Shown one piece after another: positions 1 to 8,831 of a DNA stretch of 64,000 nt (positions are counted from its first letter, which is position 1; the number at the start of each line of letters is the position of its first letter). Under the pieces are notes generated by a model. The model did no database searches, was not told the origin of the DNA, and saw only the letters and a list, made by a program, of their open reading frames with translations. The translations under genes and the position numbers were made by a program. Source of the DNA: an uncultured Muribaculaceae bacterium (lineage in GTDB: Bacteria; Bacteroidota; Bacteroidia; Bacteroidales; Muribaculaceae); NCBI GenBank assembly GCA_910579605.1, contig CAJTUG010000001.1, forward strand, positions 1 through 64,000, read 5' to 3'.

Positions 1-52
1 TGTATGTATGTATGTATGTATGTATGTATGTATGTATGTATGTATGTATGTA
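1..52. repeat. TGTA tetranucleotide simple repeat, 13 or more copies
   Basis: Thirteen perfect TGTA units run from the window edge to position 52, then decay to TGTGCG. The tract probably continues outside. On the minus strand it lies inside the open LRR reading frame. All frames of the unit are free of stops (codons CAT, ACA, TAC, ATA), so gain or loss of one unit would shift the downstream frame. Confidence 0.95.
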
Positions 53-905
53 TGTGCGTTTCAGGTTGTGTAGGATGTACCGATACTTTATTGCATAATG
101 TTTCCGAAATCGGGTTAATACCTATACGGTTAACAGATGACGGGATGTCAAGGATGCGACATCTGGACCCTGAAAAAGCCTTATCTCCAATTTGAGTGAT
201 TTTATCATGCAGAATAATTTTTTCTGCTCCACGATAGGTATCGTCGCTGTATGGAGATGGTGAGTGGTATATGTAAGATGAGGAGAATGCAAGTTCTCCG
301 ATTGTTGTTACGTCTTCGGGTATTCTCAATATTTCAGACTCTCCGAATACTGCTTTTAAATTGCCGTCAACGACAAGGCATTTCCCATTTATATGCGGGC
401 CTTCCCAGGCGAGTATACTATTGCAGTAGGCAAAAGCTCCATCGCCTATTTCGGAGATTGAAGATCCGAGCTTGAGCTTTTTTACAGATGTCCATCTGAA
501 AAAAGCTTTCTTTCCTATAGACTTTACTTTATTGGGTATTGTAAGCGAAGCCACGCTTATTGTGCTCCACCAAGGTCCCTCTCTTGAGAATGCTTCGTCT
601 CCGATGGTCAATAATCCAGCCGGTAATTTCAGCTTCCTCAATTCGTTTATCCTGTTGTGGAAAGCTCGGTTTCCGATATGCTTCAGTGATTTAGGGAGTG
701 AAATATCGCTGAATGCTATGTGAGGAGATAGAGTTGAACAGATATCATCGGCAATCATAGAAATTCCCTCCGGAATAATAATTTCGGGAGAATAGCTATG
801 GTTGGATTCTACTTTGAAATCAGAGGTAATACGCATGAGTGTGTCGCCTTCGGTTTCAAAGAAGAACCTTATTCCGGATTGTGAATTATAAGATGATATA
901 GTCAT
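1..905 (-). CDS. BspA-like leucine-rich-repeat protein (C-terminus beyond window edge)
   Basis: Reading the minus strand from the ATG at 905 gives at least 301 residues with no stop before the window edge. After about 50 N-terminal residues come repeated LRR_5/BspA units of the form L-x-I/L-P-x-x-V-x-x-IG-x-x-AF (for example SLTIPNKVKSIGKKAF and ILRIPEDVTTIGELAF), at least six of them. Proteins of this class often mediate surface binding in Bacteroidales. No signal peptide is visible at the N-terminus, so export is uncertain. An in-frame stop upstream of 905 leaves this ATG as the only good start. The last readable codons lie in a TGTA tetranucleotide tract and encode repeating His-Thr-Tyr-Ile. 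The gene diverges from the TIR-Sel1 gene. Confidence 0.8.
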   Translation of the reverse strand, partial: MTISSYNSQSGIRFFFETEGDTLMRITSDFKVESNHSYSPEIIIPEGISMIADDICSTLSPHIAFSDISLPKSLKHIGNRAFHNRINELRKLKLPAGLLTIGDEAFSREGPWWSTISVASLTIPNKVKSIGKKAFFRWTSVKKLKLGSSISEIGDGAFAYCNSILAWEGPHINGKCLVVDGNLKAVFGESEILRIPEDVTTIGELAFSSSYIYHSPSPYSDDTYRGAEKIILHDKITQIGDKAFSGSRCRILDIPSSVNRIGINPISETLCNKVSVHPTQPETHIHTYIHTYIHTYIHTYI

Positions 906-976
906 AAGGTATTGTTGTTGCGATTTAGATTCCCCAGATTATAGAAACTTATGCTGAAAAATTCAAAATTCGCGCT

Positions 977-1009
977 CAAAAATAAGAAATTTTCATTCAA
1001 GTTTGCAAA
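977..1009 (-). promoter_or_regulatory. Promoter of the LRR gene
   Basis: Minus-strand TTTG (1006-1009), 21 bases, then TATTTTTG (977-984). This fits the Bacteroidota -33/-7 pattern and implies a leader of about 65 bases before the ATG at 905. Confidence 0.6.
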
Positions 1010-1121
1010 TTATCAAGGGATAAAATGGCAAAATATGCTCTAAAACATGTTTATAAAAGGTTTCTTCGGTTTGGAAGCGAGAAAACAAATTTTAGAGAGG
1101 AATATTTTAAATAATTATGTT

Positions 1122-1129
1122 TAACTTTG
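1122..1129 (+). promoter_or_regulatory. Putative -7 box for the TIR-Sel1 gene
   Basis: TAACTTTG matches TAnnTTTG about 50 bases before the ATG at 1181. No clear TTTG lies 19-21 bases upstream, so the promoter may be weak or need an activator. Confidence 0.4.
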
Positions 1130-1180
1130 TGGAATAAAGTGCTTTTGAATTATTCACCTGCCTTAAACCTCTAATCTGAA

Positions 1181-3298
1181 ATGCCGAAATACGATGTATT
1201 TATAAGCCATTGCACACGCGATGTTGCTGCTCGCAAGATCTACGATATTCTCAGGAGCAATGGTGTCAAATGTTGGATATCTCCAGATTGTATCACATAC
1301 GACTATGTCGATGCCATTGCACAAGGTATTAAAGATTCGGAGCGTATGATTGTGTGCGTATCTCGGAATTCAATGAATTCCGAAGATGTGAAAAATGAAA
1401 TGGAGCAAAATAAAAATCAGCGCAAGGGATTTATACCCATATTAATAGATGATGTTAGGTTGACAGACAAGTTCAGTTATTACCTTCAGCGCTATCAGAT
1501 GCTTAGGTATAACGATCGGGATTTTGAGGATAAGCTCCTTAATTATTTTGGCAGGAGGAAGTGGCATGATTTCCGGCCTGCTACGGCAAAAAACAGTTAC
1601 TCAAATAAGACATCATTTCAGATGCCTAAAGTGGGGGTAAACTACAGGTGGTTAATAGGAATAGTACTGTTTATTGCTGTTTTGGGTGGAATATACCAAA
1701 TTCCTTATGTCAAAACCATGTTTTATACCACAATAGGCACGACCGATGCAAGTAGGCAAGCCGAGATTGGTGAGTACTACTATAGCAAAAAAGACTATGC
1801 CAATGCTATAGAATGGTGGCGCAAGGCTGCAGACCAAGGAAATGCAAAAGCTCAGACGGGTCTTGGCGAATGCTATGAAGACGGAAATGGTTTCGGGCAA
1901 GATTATGCCAAAGCTATAGAGTGGTACACAAAAGCTGAGGCGCAAGGTTACGCGCCGGCTCAGAATGCTCTCGGTATGTGTTACTTATATGGGCGCGGTG
2001 TTAAGCGCGATTTCGCGACTGCCATTGAATTGTTGACATATTCGGCGGAGCAAGGATATGCAGAAGCGCAGTATAATCTCGGTTGTAGATACGATTGTGG
2101 CGACGTAGTGACCAAAGATTATTCCAAAGCCGTAGAATGGTACTTAAAAGCTGCCGAGCAAGGGTTTGCGCTGGCTCAGAACGATCTCGGAGTATGTTAT
2201 GAGAAAGGGGATGGCTTGGAGAAGAATCTTGGCAAAGCCGTAGAATGGTATACAAAAGCTGCCAAGCAAGGAAATCGGACTGCGCAGTGTAACCTTGCAA
2301 ACTGTTATTATAACGGCGAGGGTGTTGAAAGGGATTATTCCAAAGCAGTTAAATGGTACTTAAAAGCTGCCGAGCAAGGGCATGCAAAATCCCAAAACTG
2401 GCTTGGTGCTTGCTATGGAACAGGTAAGGGAGTCGAGAAAAACTATGTGGAGGCAGCTAAATGGTATAGCAAAGCCGCAGAACAAGGCGACATGCGAGCT
2501 CAGAGTAATCTGGCCTTTTATTATTATAATGGGGATGGCGTTGAAAAGGATTTAGCAAAGGCGGCTGAATTGTGGGCTGAATCTGCAAAGCAAGGATTTG
2601 CAACTGCTCAATACCGGCTTGGGTCTTGCTATGAAAAAGGCGAAGGAGTTCCGAAAGATTATTCCAAAGCTATTGAATGGTACAAAAAAGCTGAAAAGCA
2701 AGGCAATGCTTCGGCTCAGAACGCTCTCGGTAGCTGCTATTTTTACGGTAACGGTGTGAAGAAAAACTATAAAACTGCTGTAGAATGGTTTCAAAAGGCA
2801 GCCGAACAAGGAGACTCGGAAGGCCAATTGAACTTGGGATTTTGCTATAATAACGGATATGGCGTTGACCAGGATTATGCCAAAGCCATAGAGTGGTATA
2901 CGAAATCGGCCGAACAAGGGAACTCTTATGCCCAAAGAAATCTTGGGAACAAGTATTATGATGGTATAGGAGTGGCTCAAGATTATGCAAAAGCAGCGGA
3001 ATGGTATGCTAAAGCCGCCCGTCAAGGGCATTCAGAAGCACAGTACCAACTGGGTCGTTGCTATGTTAGTGGCGAAGGCGTTGAAAAAAACATAGAAGAA
3101 GCCATGAAATGGTTTGCTAAATCTGCGGCACAAGGGTTTGCGGACGCGCAATATGCTCTGGGCATAGGTTATTATAACGGCGAGGGTGTTGAGCAAGATT
3201 ATAAGAAAGCTGCCGAATGGCTTGGAAAAGCAATGCAAAATAACCATAGTGATGCCGCGGAGTTATATGCTCAAATCCCTGCCGAGTTTAAGAACTGA
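1181..3298 (+). CDS. TIR domain - transmembrane - Sel1 repeat protein
   Basis: 705 residues. Residues 1 to about 125 look like a TIR domain: YDVFISH opens the first strand, CWISP follows, and VSRNSMNSEDVKNE aligns with the S...SxWCxxE helix of TIR NADases, placing Glu73 at the catalytic glutamate position. Residues 156-175 form one hydrophobic transmembrane segment. Residues about 190-700 are 13-14 Sel1-like repeats of 36 residues (AAEQGxAxAQxxLGxCYxxGxGVxKD). The expected topology is a cytoplasmic TIR on one membrane side and a repeat scaffold on the other, but orientation cannot be read. Bacterial TIR proteins often consume NAD in defence; Sel1 arrays bind partners. Defence is inferred only. 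The gene stands alone, divergent from the LRR gene, with no helper gene nearby. Confidence 0.8.
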   Translation: MPKYDVFISHCTRDVAARKIYDILRSNGVKCWISPDCITYDYVDAIAQGIKDSERMIVCVSRNSMNSEDVKNEMEQNKNQRKGFIPILIDDVRLTDKFSYYLQRYQMLRYNDRDFEDKLLNYFGRRKWHDFRPATAKNSYSNKTSFQMPKVGVNYRWLIGIVLFIAVLGGIYQIPYVKTMFYTTIGTTDASRQAEIGEYYYSKKDYANAIEWWRKAADQGNAKAQTGLGECYEDGNGFGQDYAKAIEWYTKAEAQGYAPAQNALGMCYLYGRGVKRDFATAIELLTYSAEQGYAEAQYNLGCRYDCGDVVTKDYSKAVEWYLKAAEQGFALAQNDLGVCYEKGDGLEKNLGKAVEWYTKAAKQGNRTAQCNLANCYYNGEGVERDYSKAVKWYLKAAEQGHAKSQNWLGACYGTGKGVEKNYVEAAKWYSKAAEQGDMRAQSNLAFYYYNGDGVEKDLAKAAELWAESAKQGFATAQYRLGSCYEKGEGVPKDYSKAIEWYKKAEKQGNASAQNALGSCYFYGNGVKKNYKTAVEWFQKAAEQGDSEGQLNLGFCYNNGYGVDQDYAKAIEWYTKSAEQGNSYAQRNLGNKYYDGIGVAQDYAKAAEWYAKAARQGHSEAQYQLGRCYVSGEGVEKNIEEAMKWFAKSAAQGFADAQYALGIGYYNGEGVEQDYKKAAEWLGKAMQNNHSDAAELYAQIPAEFKN
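2117..3192 (+). repeat. Long identical stretches within the Sel1 repeat array
   Basis: A 29-base block is identical at 2136-2164 and 2352-2380, exactly two 108-base units apart. A 25-base block is identical at 2304-2328 and 3168-3192, exactly eight units apart. These in-phase repeats could recombine and change the number of Sel1 units without breaking the frame. Confidence 0.75.
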
Positions 3299-3385
3299 TT
3301 CAAGACTTTTTATTAGCGGATTATAATAGGAGCAGTGAAAAAATTTTGAGCAGTTTAAGAACCCGTCCCAAAATATCTATTTAAA

Positions 3386-3417
3386 TTTGGCAGGTTTGGA
3401 TTTTGTGAGTAAATTTG
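3386..3417 (+). promoter_or_regulatory. Promoter before the FtsB/DivIC-like gene
   Basis: TTTG (3386-3389), 20 bases, TAAATTTG (3410-3417): a full match to the Bacteroidota consensus. It overlaps the upstream ATG at 3387, so translation should begin at the ATG at 3423, almost at the expected transcription start. Confidence 0.65.
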
Positions 3418-3422
3418 TACTC

Positions 3423-3728
3423 ATGAACTCTCGAATTTCCTCTATATGGCAATGGCTGCAACGATTCCTGTCGTTGCCCACTTTGGCTTGCTTGGCAATT
3501 GTGGCCTTCCTCATGTTTTATGGCGATAACTCTGTGAAATTTTCTATTGAACATGACCGTACAATAGACTCGCTGCGCCAGGAACTACAAGCCAACCGCG
3601 ATACAATGTTATATTATCGTGGCTTGAACGAACGCCTTGCATCCGATCCCGAACTTATGGAACAAGTGGTGAGGGAGCAATATGGCATGAAACGCGCCAA
3701 TGAAGACGTTTTTGTTATTAAAGACTAA
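3423..3728 (+). CDS. Septum formation initiator family protein (FtsB/DivIC-like)
   Basis: 101 residues from the ATG at 3423: short N-terminus, one membrane helix at about 14-34, a coiled coil (IDSLRQELQANRDTMLYYRGLNERL, about residues 48-72) and the conserved tail EQVVREQYGMKRANEDVFVI. That is the layout of FtsB/DivIC, the small bitopic divisome protein that joins FtsL-type partners at the septum. An ATG twelve codons upstream (3387) lies inside the promoter and was not used. The gene is followed 14 bases later by a small membrane-protein gene and then mutS on the same strand. Confidence 0.8.
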   Translation: MNSRISSIWQWLQRFLSLPTLACLAIVAFLMFYGDNSVKFSIEHDRTIDSLRQELQANRDTMLYYRGLNERLASDPELMEQVVREQYGMKRANEDVFVIKD

Positions 3729-3742
3729 TTTCTGAGACTACA

Positions 3743-4174
3743 TTGAAAAAGAATTCTCCACAGCCTCAAAGGCAGAAATCCACTCAAGTGCTCACTAATG
3801 TCGTAGCGCCGGTAGGACTTATACTTATCCTTTTAGCCACAGCGTCGGTTTTTTTCCTGATGAACGTAGATTGGGCGCAGAAAGCATATCCTTTCGTATA
3901 CTCTGCAGGTGCACTGTTGGTATTGGTTTCAAGATTGTTTTCGCCTTATCGTGGCTCAGACCTTAAGCTCCGCCGTCTTCACAGGATTGAAGGTTGGTCC
4001 GGGATATTCTTCTGCGCAGCAGTGTTTTTCCTTTTCTACAACCAAGGACAACTACGCGATTGGTTGGCATTCACTTTGGCAGGAGCTGCAATCCAGATAT
4101 TCACATCTATTGCAATTCCCGCACGTGAAATTAAATTAGATAAAGAAAAAGACAGTGGCAAAGAAAATCGTTGA
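3743..4174 (+). CDS. Conserved four-helix membrane protein
   Basis: 143 residues from a TTG start 14 bases after the previous stop; no ATG start is available before residue 41. After a polar N-terminus (about 17 residues) there are four hydrophobic segments, at about 20-40, 49-65, 80-96 and 102-123. The tail is lysine-rich and charged. I do not recognise a functional family beyond small Bacteroidota membrane proteins. The last 20 bases overlap the start of mutS in another frame, suggesting translational coupling in one operon with the FtsB-like gene. Confidence 0.6.
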   Translation: MKKNSPQPQRQKSTQVLTNVVAPVGLILILLATASVFFLMNVDWAQKAYPFVYSAGALLVLVSRLFSPYRGSDLKLRRLHRIEGWSGIFFCAAVFFLFYNQGQLRDWLAFTLAGAAIQIFTSIAIPAREIKLDKEKDSGKENR

Positions 4175-6797
4175 AACTCCGCTGATGAAGCAATATGCCG
4201 AGATGAAATCTAAACATCCCGACGCTATTTTGCTTTTTCGTGTGGGCGATTTTTATGAAACTTTTTCCGACGACGCCATCGAAGCTTCGGAAATTCTGGG
4301 CATAACTCTTACGCGACGGGCCAACGGGTCGGCTCAATATGTAGAATTGGCCGGATTCCCCCATCATGCCCTCGACAGTTATCTGCCAAAGTTGGTCAGA
4401 GCAGGGAAGCGTGTGGCTATCTGTGAGCAGTTGGAAGATCCCAAACTCACTAAAAAACTTGTCAAGCGTGGCATAACCGAGTTGGTTACACCTGGCGTGG
4501 CCATGAACGATAATGTGCTTTCGCGTCGCGAAAACAATTGGTTGGCTGCAGTTCATTTTGGCAAAGCTTTGTGTGGAATTGCGTTTCTGGATATCAGTAC
4601 GGGAGAATTCCTCACTGCCGAAGGAAGCCTGGACTATGTAGACAAGATTTTGGGCAATATGGCGCCAAAAGAAATGCTTGTTCAGCGAGGCCTCAAAAAA
4701 CGTGCAGAAGCCGAATTTTCGCGCCCCTATCTCACTTTTGAACTTGAAGATTGGCTCTTTACAAGCGAGGCAGCTCGCGACCGCCTGCTCAAACAATTTG
4801 CTACGGCCTCGCTCAAGGGATTCGGTATTGATAGTATGCCATCGGCAATAATTGCAGCCGGGGCGATACTCCATTATCTTGACCTTACTCAGCACAAACA
4901 AATAAAGCATATAACGGCTATTTCCCGTATAGAGGAAGAGCGATATGTGAGGCTTGACAGATTCACTGTCCGTAATCTTGAACTTATTGAACCGCTCGAC
5001 AGTGAGGGCAAAAGCCTTTTGGGGGTAATAGACCGCACTCTCAGTCCAATGGGAGGACGGTTGCTACGTCGTTGGCTGCTCTTCCCCCTCAAAGATCCTA
5101 AAGCTATAAACGAACGCTTAGATATAGTAGAATACTTTTTCCGCAAACCCGACGACAGAGACACCGTCTGTGAAATACTGAAAACGATAGGCGATTTGGA
5201 GCGACTTGTCTCAAAAGTAGCTTGCGAGAGAATAGTGCCTCGGGAAATGATTCAGATTCGCAATGCCTTGCTTGCTATTGCTCCGCTCAGAGAATTATGT
5301 CTTGCATCGGGTTTGGGGCATTTGGTGGCTATAGGTGAGCAGTTGAATCCATGCACGGTTATTTGCAATAGAATTTCCAACGAGATTCCGGATGATGTGA
5401 CAGGTAAGGCCGATTTTATTAAAAGCGGTGTGGATCAGGAGTTGGATCACCTGCGTAGCATAGCATATCAAGGCAAGGATTTCCTTGCCAAGTTGCAGGC
5501 CCGTGAAATTGAAGACACGGGCATTACATCGCTCAAAATAGGCTATAACAATATATTTGGCTACTATATAGAGGTAACCAACACACATAAAGCTAAGGTG
5601 CCTCAGACATGGATTCGCAAGCAAACCCTGGTGAACGCCGAGCGTTATATTACTCCGGAGCTTAAGGAATATGAGACTCAGATTCTTGGCGCACAAGAAA
5701 AAATAGAGGCTATTCAGGCTCGTATATTTGCCAATCTCGTATCGGCATTGGCACAATATATACCGGCATTGCAACTTAATGCCGCTTTAGTAGCCCGTCT
5801 GGATGTGCTTAATGCATTTACCAGAGTTGCTATGGAGAATAAATACAACCGTCCGGTGGTAGACGATTCATTAGATCTGGAATTGGTTGAGGCACGTCAT
5901 CCGGTGATAGAAAAACAATTGCCGGCGGGAGAGCCATATATATCCAACTCGGTGCATCTGAGCAACGAGGGCATGCAGATTATGATGATAACCGGCCCAA
6001 ACATGTCGGGTAAGTCGGCTCTCTTGCGTCAGACGGCTCTAAACGTTATTCTCGCTCAGGTAGGTTGCTTTGTTGCTGCCGAAAGTGCAAAAATAGGCGT
6101 GGTAGACAAGATATTTACCCGTGTCGGGGCAAGCGACAATATTTCGTTGGGTGAATCTACTTTCATGGTAGAGATGAACGAGGCGGCCTCTATACTGAAC
6201 AACATGAGCCAGCGCTCATTGATACTCTTCGACGAGTTGGGACGAGGAACTTCTACCTACGACGGAATTTCTATTGCATGGGCCATTGTAGAGTATATAC
6301 ACGAATATGGCCAGATACATCCCAAAACTCTTTTCGCTACTCATTACCATGAGCTAAACGACATGGAGCGCTCATATGCCAGGATTGTCAATTTCAATGT
6401 CTCTGTGAAGGAAATTGATGGTAAAGTGGTTTTCTTGCGCAAATTGGCTCGCGGAGGAAGCGAACACAGCTTCGGTATACATGTTGCAAAATTAGCCGGT
6501 ATGCCACAGAATATAGTCTCAAGGGCCGATGAAATTTTGTTGCAGCTGGAGGGGGCCACACAAGAGACTGGGCAGAAAAACTCTAACCCGAAAAACCGCC
6601 GTGGTAAAGCCCGTATTTCTCTGCCTGCTTCTGAAACCGTTGCGGGTATGCAGTTGTCGTTCTTTCAATTAGACGACCCTGTTTTGAGTCAGGTGCGTGA
6701 TGAGCTTTTGGAAGTCGACATTAATAATCTTACACCTTTGGAGGCTCTCACAAAGCTCCACGATATAAGGAATATTTTAACAGGTAAACATTCGTAA
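4155..6797 (+). CDS. mutS: DNA mismatch repair protein MutS
   Basis: 880 residues, full length for MutS. The N-terminal mismatch-reading motif is present (GDFYE, Phe33 and Glu35), as is the Walker A motif TGPNMSGKS at 613-621. Downstream are the Walker B region [16 protein letters not shown] and the ATPase end [10 protein letters not shown]. MutS binds mispairs and with MutL starts repair; the dimer acts on DNA in the cytoplasm. Start is GTG at 4155, overlapping the preceding gene; an ATG ten codons later is an alternative, but residues 1-10 resemble those of relatives. A GNAT gene follows eight bases after the stop. Confidence 0.97.
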   Translation: MAKKIVETPLMKQYAEMKSKHPDAILLFRVGDFYETFSDDAIEASEILGITLTRRANGSAQYVELAGFPHHALDSYLPKLVRAGKRVAICEQLEDPKLTKKLVKRGITELVTPGVAMNDNVLSRRENNWLAAVHFGKALCGIAFLDISTGEFLTAEGSLDYVDKILGNMAPKEMLVQRGLKKRAEAEFSRPYLTFELEDWLFTSEAARDRLLKQFATASLKGFGIDSMPSAIIAAGAILHYLDLTQHKQIKHITAISRIEEERYVRLDRFTVRNLELIEPLDSEGKSLLGVIDRTLSPMGGRLLRRWLLFPLKDPKAINERLDIVEYFFRKPDDRDTVCEILKTIGDLERLVSKVACERIVPREMIQIRNALLAIAPLRELCLASGLGHLVAIGEQLNPCTVICNRISNEIPDDVTGKADFIKSGVDQELDHLRSIAYQGKDFLAKLQAREIEDTGITSLKIGYNNIFGYYIEVTNTHKAKVPQTWIRKQTLVNAERYITPELKEYETQILGAQEKIEAIQARIFANLVSALAQYIPALQLNAALVARLDVLNAFTRVAMENKYNRPVVDDSLDLELVEARHPVIEKQLPAGEPYISNSVHLSNEGMQIMMITGPNMSGKSALLRQTALNVILAQVGCFVAAESAKIGVVDKIFTRVGASDNISLGESTFMVEMNEAASILNNMSQRSLILFDELGRGTSTYDGISIAWAIVEYIHEYGQIHPKTLFATHYHELNDMERSYARIVNFNVSVKEIDGKVVFLRKLARGGSEHSFGIHVAKLAGMPQNIVSRADEILLQLEGATQETGQKNSNPKNRRGKARISLPASETVAGMQLSFFQLDDPVLSQVRDELLEVDINNLTPLEALTKLHDIRNILTGKHS

Positions 6798-6804
6798 TAT
6801 TTCC

Positions 6805-7365
6805 ATGGATAACGATTTTGATGGACACGCAGTCATAGACATGCGCCCGGTGAAAACTCAAGAAGAATACAATCTTCTCCAACAATTATATATCGATAGT
6901 TTTCCACCCGAAGAACGTCGTCCCTGGGACAAGGTAGTGAATCCCGAGCTTGAGGAAGACGGCCGTGCATTGGCCATACATTTCAAATTAGGTTCGGAGG
7001 ATTTTAGATTGTTCGGGCTTATAACTCTATGGAATTTTGACGATTTTGTATATATAGAGCATTTCGCCATATATCCGGAGTGCCGCAACTTGGGTGTAGG
7101 ATCTTTGCTGATAAGGGCTTTGAAAGAATCTATGAAGCATCCAATTGTACTCGAAGCGGAATTACCTGGCTCAAACGATATGGCCGAGCGGCGGATTGCT
7201 TTCTACGAGCGAAATGGTTTGGTGCCGCTGCACCACGACTATGTTCAGCCGCCGGTTACTCCTGGACAACCTGAATTGCCTCTTCTCCTTTTATCGTCTG
7301 AACCCGATATTGATGTAGACTATGTAGAAGCAGTGCTTCGTCGTTGTGTTTACAAAGTGGATTAG
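6805..7365 (+). CDS. GNAT family N-acetyltransferase
   Basis: 186 residues with a GNAT fold pattern: an N-terminal region containing SFPPEERRPW, central strands (FRLFGLITLW, YIEHFAIYP) and the acetyl-CoA loop R-N-L-G-V-G (Arg94, Gly97, Gly99), then a strand with ELP and a helix with ERRIAFYERNG. It should transfer an acetyl group from acetyl-CoA; the acceptor cannot be told. It is co-oriented with mutS eight bases upstream. Its stop overlaps by four bases the stop of the convergent polysaccharide gene, leaving no room for a terminator between them. Confidence 0.85.
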   Translation: MDNDFDGHAVIDMRPVKTQEEYNLLQQLYIDSFPPEERRPWDKVVNPELEEDGRALAIHFKLGSEDFRLFGLITLWNFDDFVYIEHFAIYPECRNLGVGSLLIRALKESMKHPIVLEAELPGSNDMAERRIAFYERNGLVPLHHDYVQPPVTPGQPELPLLLLSSEPDIDVDYVEAVLRRCVYKVD

Positions 7366-8831
7366 GCTACTTTTACGGCTTCTTTATTAACACGGAATCC
7401 GAGTTCTTTCCTGTTGGCCAATAGCACCATAGAATATGCTATTGCCGACATGCCTACACCTACAAAGTTGATGAGACCGAAGAAGCCGCCCAAGCCAGCC
7501 CAAGACATTATAAATAACAGGGATAAGTAGTAATTGGCGTATTTGAGCTTACGGATAAAGAAATAAAGGCCAAGGAAAAATAGCACATGCGCTATAAGGC
7601 CTATCCAACCGATGGTAATGTAAACCTGTATAGGTATTATTTCAACGCCCGTTGCAACTTCTTCTGCCTTCGTGACATCGCTATAGTATTCATTATCTAT
7701 GATGAATTTGGAATTGTGTGTTTCCTGTTGGTGAAGGAAACCTAAGCCTATCCATTGACGTTTATAGAAACTCACAAGATCCAATTTCGGTATTGCCTGT
7801 GCCATACGGCCGGATGCGAATTCTGCTAAATCCTCGTCGTCTACAGCAGAAGTAAGATCGACGATCTGCTCTATCGACGATCGTATGCGCAATGCCGATT
7901 GACCCTCTGAGTTTTTGCTCGGAAGGAAACAATCTATTGCAAAGATTAGCCCGAAAGCTATGATGCATCCTCCAAATAGTTTTATGATCTTCTTTACAGA
8001 ACCTTGGAACAATACATATCCAATCATAAAGCCGGTAATGATGGTAAAGGTCTGTGTAACAAACAAACCGCCTACCAACACAATCCATTGCCATGTTTTG
8101 ATGCTATACAGACGCGATAGCGGATAAAGGCCAAGAGCAAGAAAGATTATACCGGCCGGGTATTTTCGCTCCGGTGCAAGACGGAATATGTTGATGATAG
8201 GATTCCAAAATGTACTCTCTCGCCCATACCATGAATATGTACACGGCATAAATACGTTTCCCTTGATAATGAGGGCATCTAAAAGGTAAAACACCCCAAA
8301 AATTATGAAATATGGGAAAATGCGTTTGAAAAAGGTGTCTATGCTGAATTCTTTGCCCGCAAAGGCTGCCAATGGAACGAGGAAGAAGATAAACGAGACG
8401 TATTGACGCATAATCTTGAACTGAACCGACATCGATTCCCAGGAGGTACGCGCAAGGAGCACAAGAACAAGAAAATACAGAAAATACCATACTAACGTTT
8501 TGATGACAATGGGCGGTTTCTTCATTATGAACAATAGTCCGAATGAGGCTACAAGCGCAAAGTCGTATTCTTTAACAAATAGCCATTTGAGGCTGATAAG
8601 GCCGAATCCTCCGCAGAACAACATCGTCATTATGATGAAATCGTAGCGGTCTCGTCGCCATGCATCAAAAATTAATCCTAAAACGATAACTATGGCCGGA
8701 TAGAAACTCAAGCCCAAAGCCATCATGCTGAACATAAACAATAACGGATACCGGTAAGCACCTTTCTCCAATTGGAGAAGGGGCTTGCCGGTATGTTTGT
8801 CTTTTGTTAAGCTGGTGGCTATAGCGCTCAT
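7362..8831 (-). CDS. Multi-pass membrane protein, probable exopolysaccharide polymerase/ligase (Wzy-like)
   Basis: 489 residues, mostly hydrophobic, with about 10-12 membrane segments and a large extracytoplasmic loop in the second half (about 310-395) containing RIRSSIEQIVDLTS and FYKRQWIGLGFLHQQETHNS. That architecture fits O-antigen polymerase/ligase-like proteins, which join polysaccharide repeat units at the periplasmic face. Sequence families of this type are poorly conserved, so the call leans on context: it is the third gene after a Wza-like exporter and a Wzc-like kinase, and its ATG overlaps the kinase stop (TAATG). Substrate unknown. Confidence 0.65.
   Translation of the reverse strand: MSAIATSLTKDKHTGKPLLQLEKGAYRYPLLFMFSMMALGLSFYPAIVIVLGLIFDAWRRDRYDFIIMTMLFCGGFGLISLKWLFVKEYDFALVASFGLLFIMKKPPIVIKTLVWYFLYFLVLVLLARTSWESMSVQFKIMRQYVSFIFFLVPLAAFAGKEFSIDTFFKRIFPYFIIFGVFYLLDALIIKGNVFMPCTYSWYGRESTFWNPIINIFRLAPERKYPAGIIFLALGLYPLSRLYSIKTWQWIVLVGGLFVTQTFTIITGFMIGYVLFQGSVKKIIKLFGGCIIAFGLIFAIDCFLPSKNSEGQSALRIRSSIEQIVDLTSAVDDEDLAEFASGRMAQAIPKLDLVSFYKRQWIGLGFLHQQETHNSKFIIDNEYYSDVTKAEEVATGVEIIPIQVYITIGWIGLIAHVLFFLGLYFFIRKLKYANYYLSLLFIMSWAGLGGFFGLINFVGVGMSAIAYSMVLLANRKELGFRVNKEAVKVA

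Noticed and set aside
4..195. Plus-strand frame encoding repeated Met-Tyr-Val-Cys
   Set aside because: It is only the translation of the TGTA repeat; the minus strand holds the LRR gene.
2001..3247. Several antisense frames across the Sel1 repeats
   Set aside because: Periodic coding sequence on the plus strand leaves repeated open frames on the other strand; none looks like a protein.
1181..3298. Regular 108-base periodicity considered as a CRISPR or minisatellite array
   Set aside because: The periodicity follows the 36-residue Sel1 protein repeat, with no constant repeat plus unique spacers.
4131..4910. 259-codon open frame on the minus strand
   Set aside because: Antisense to the mutS N-terminal region, Cys/His/Phe-rich without family features.
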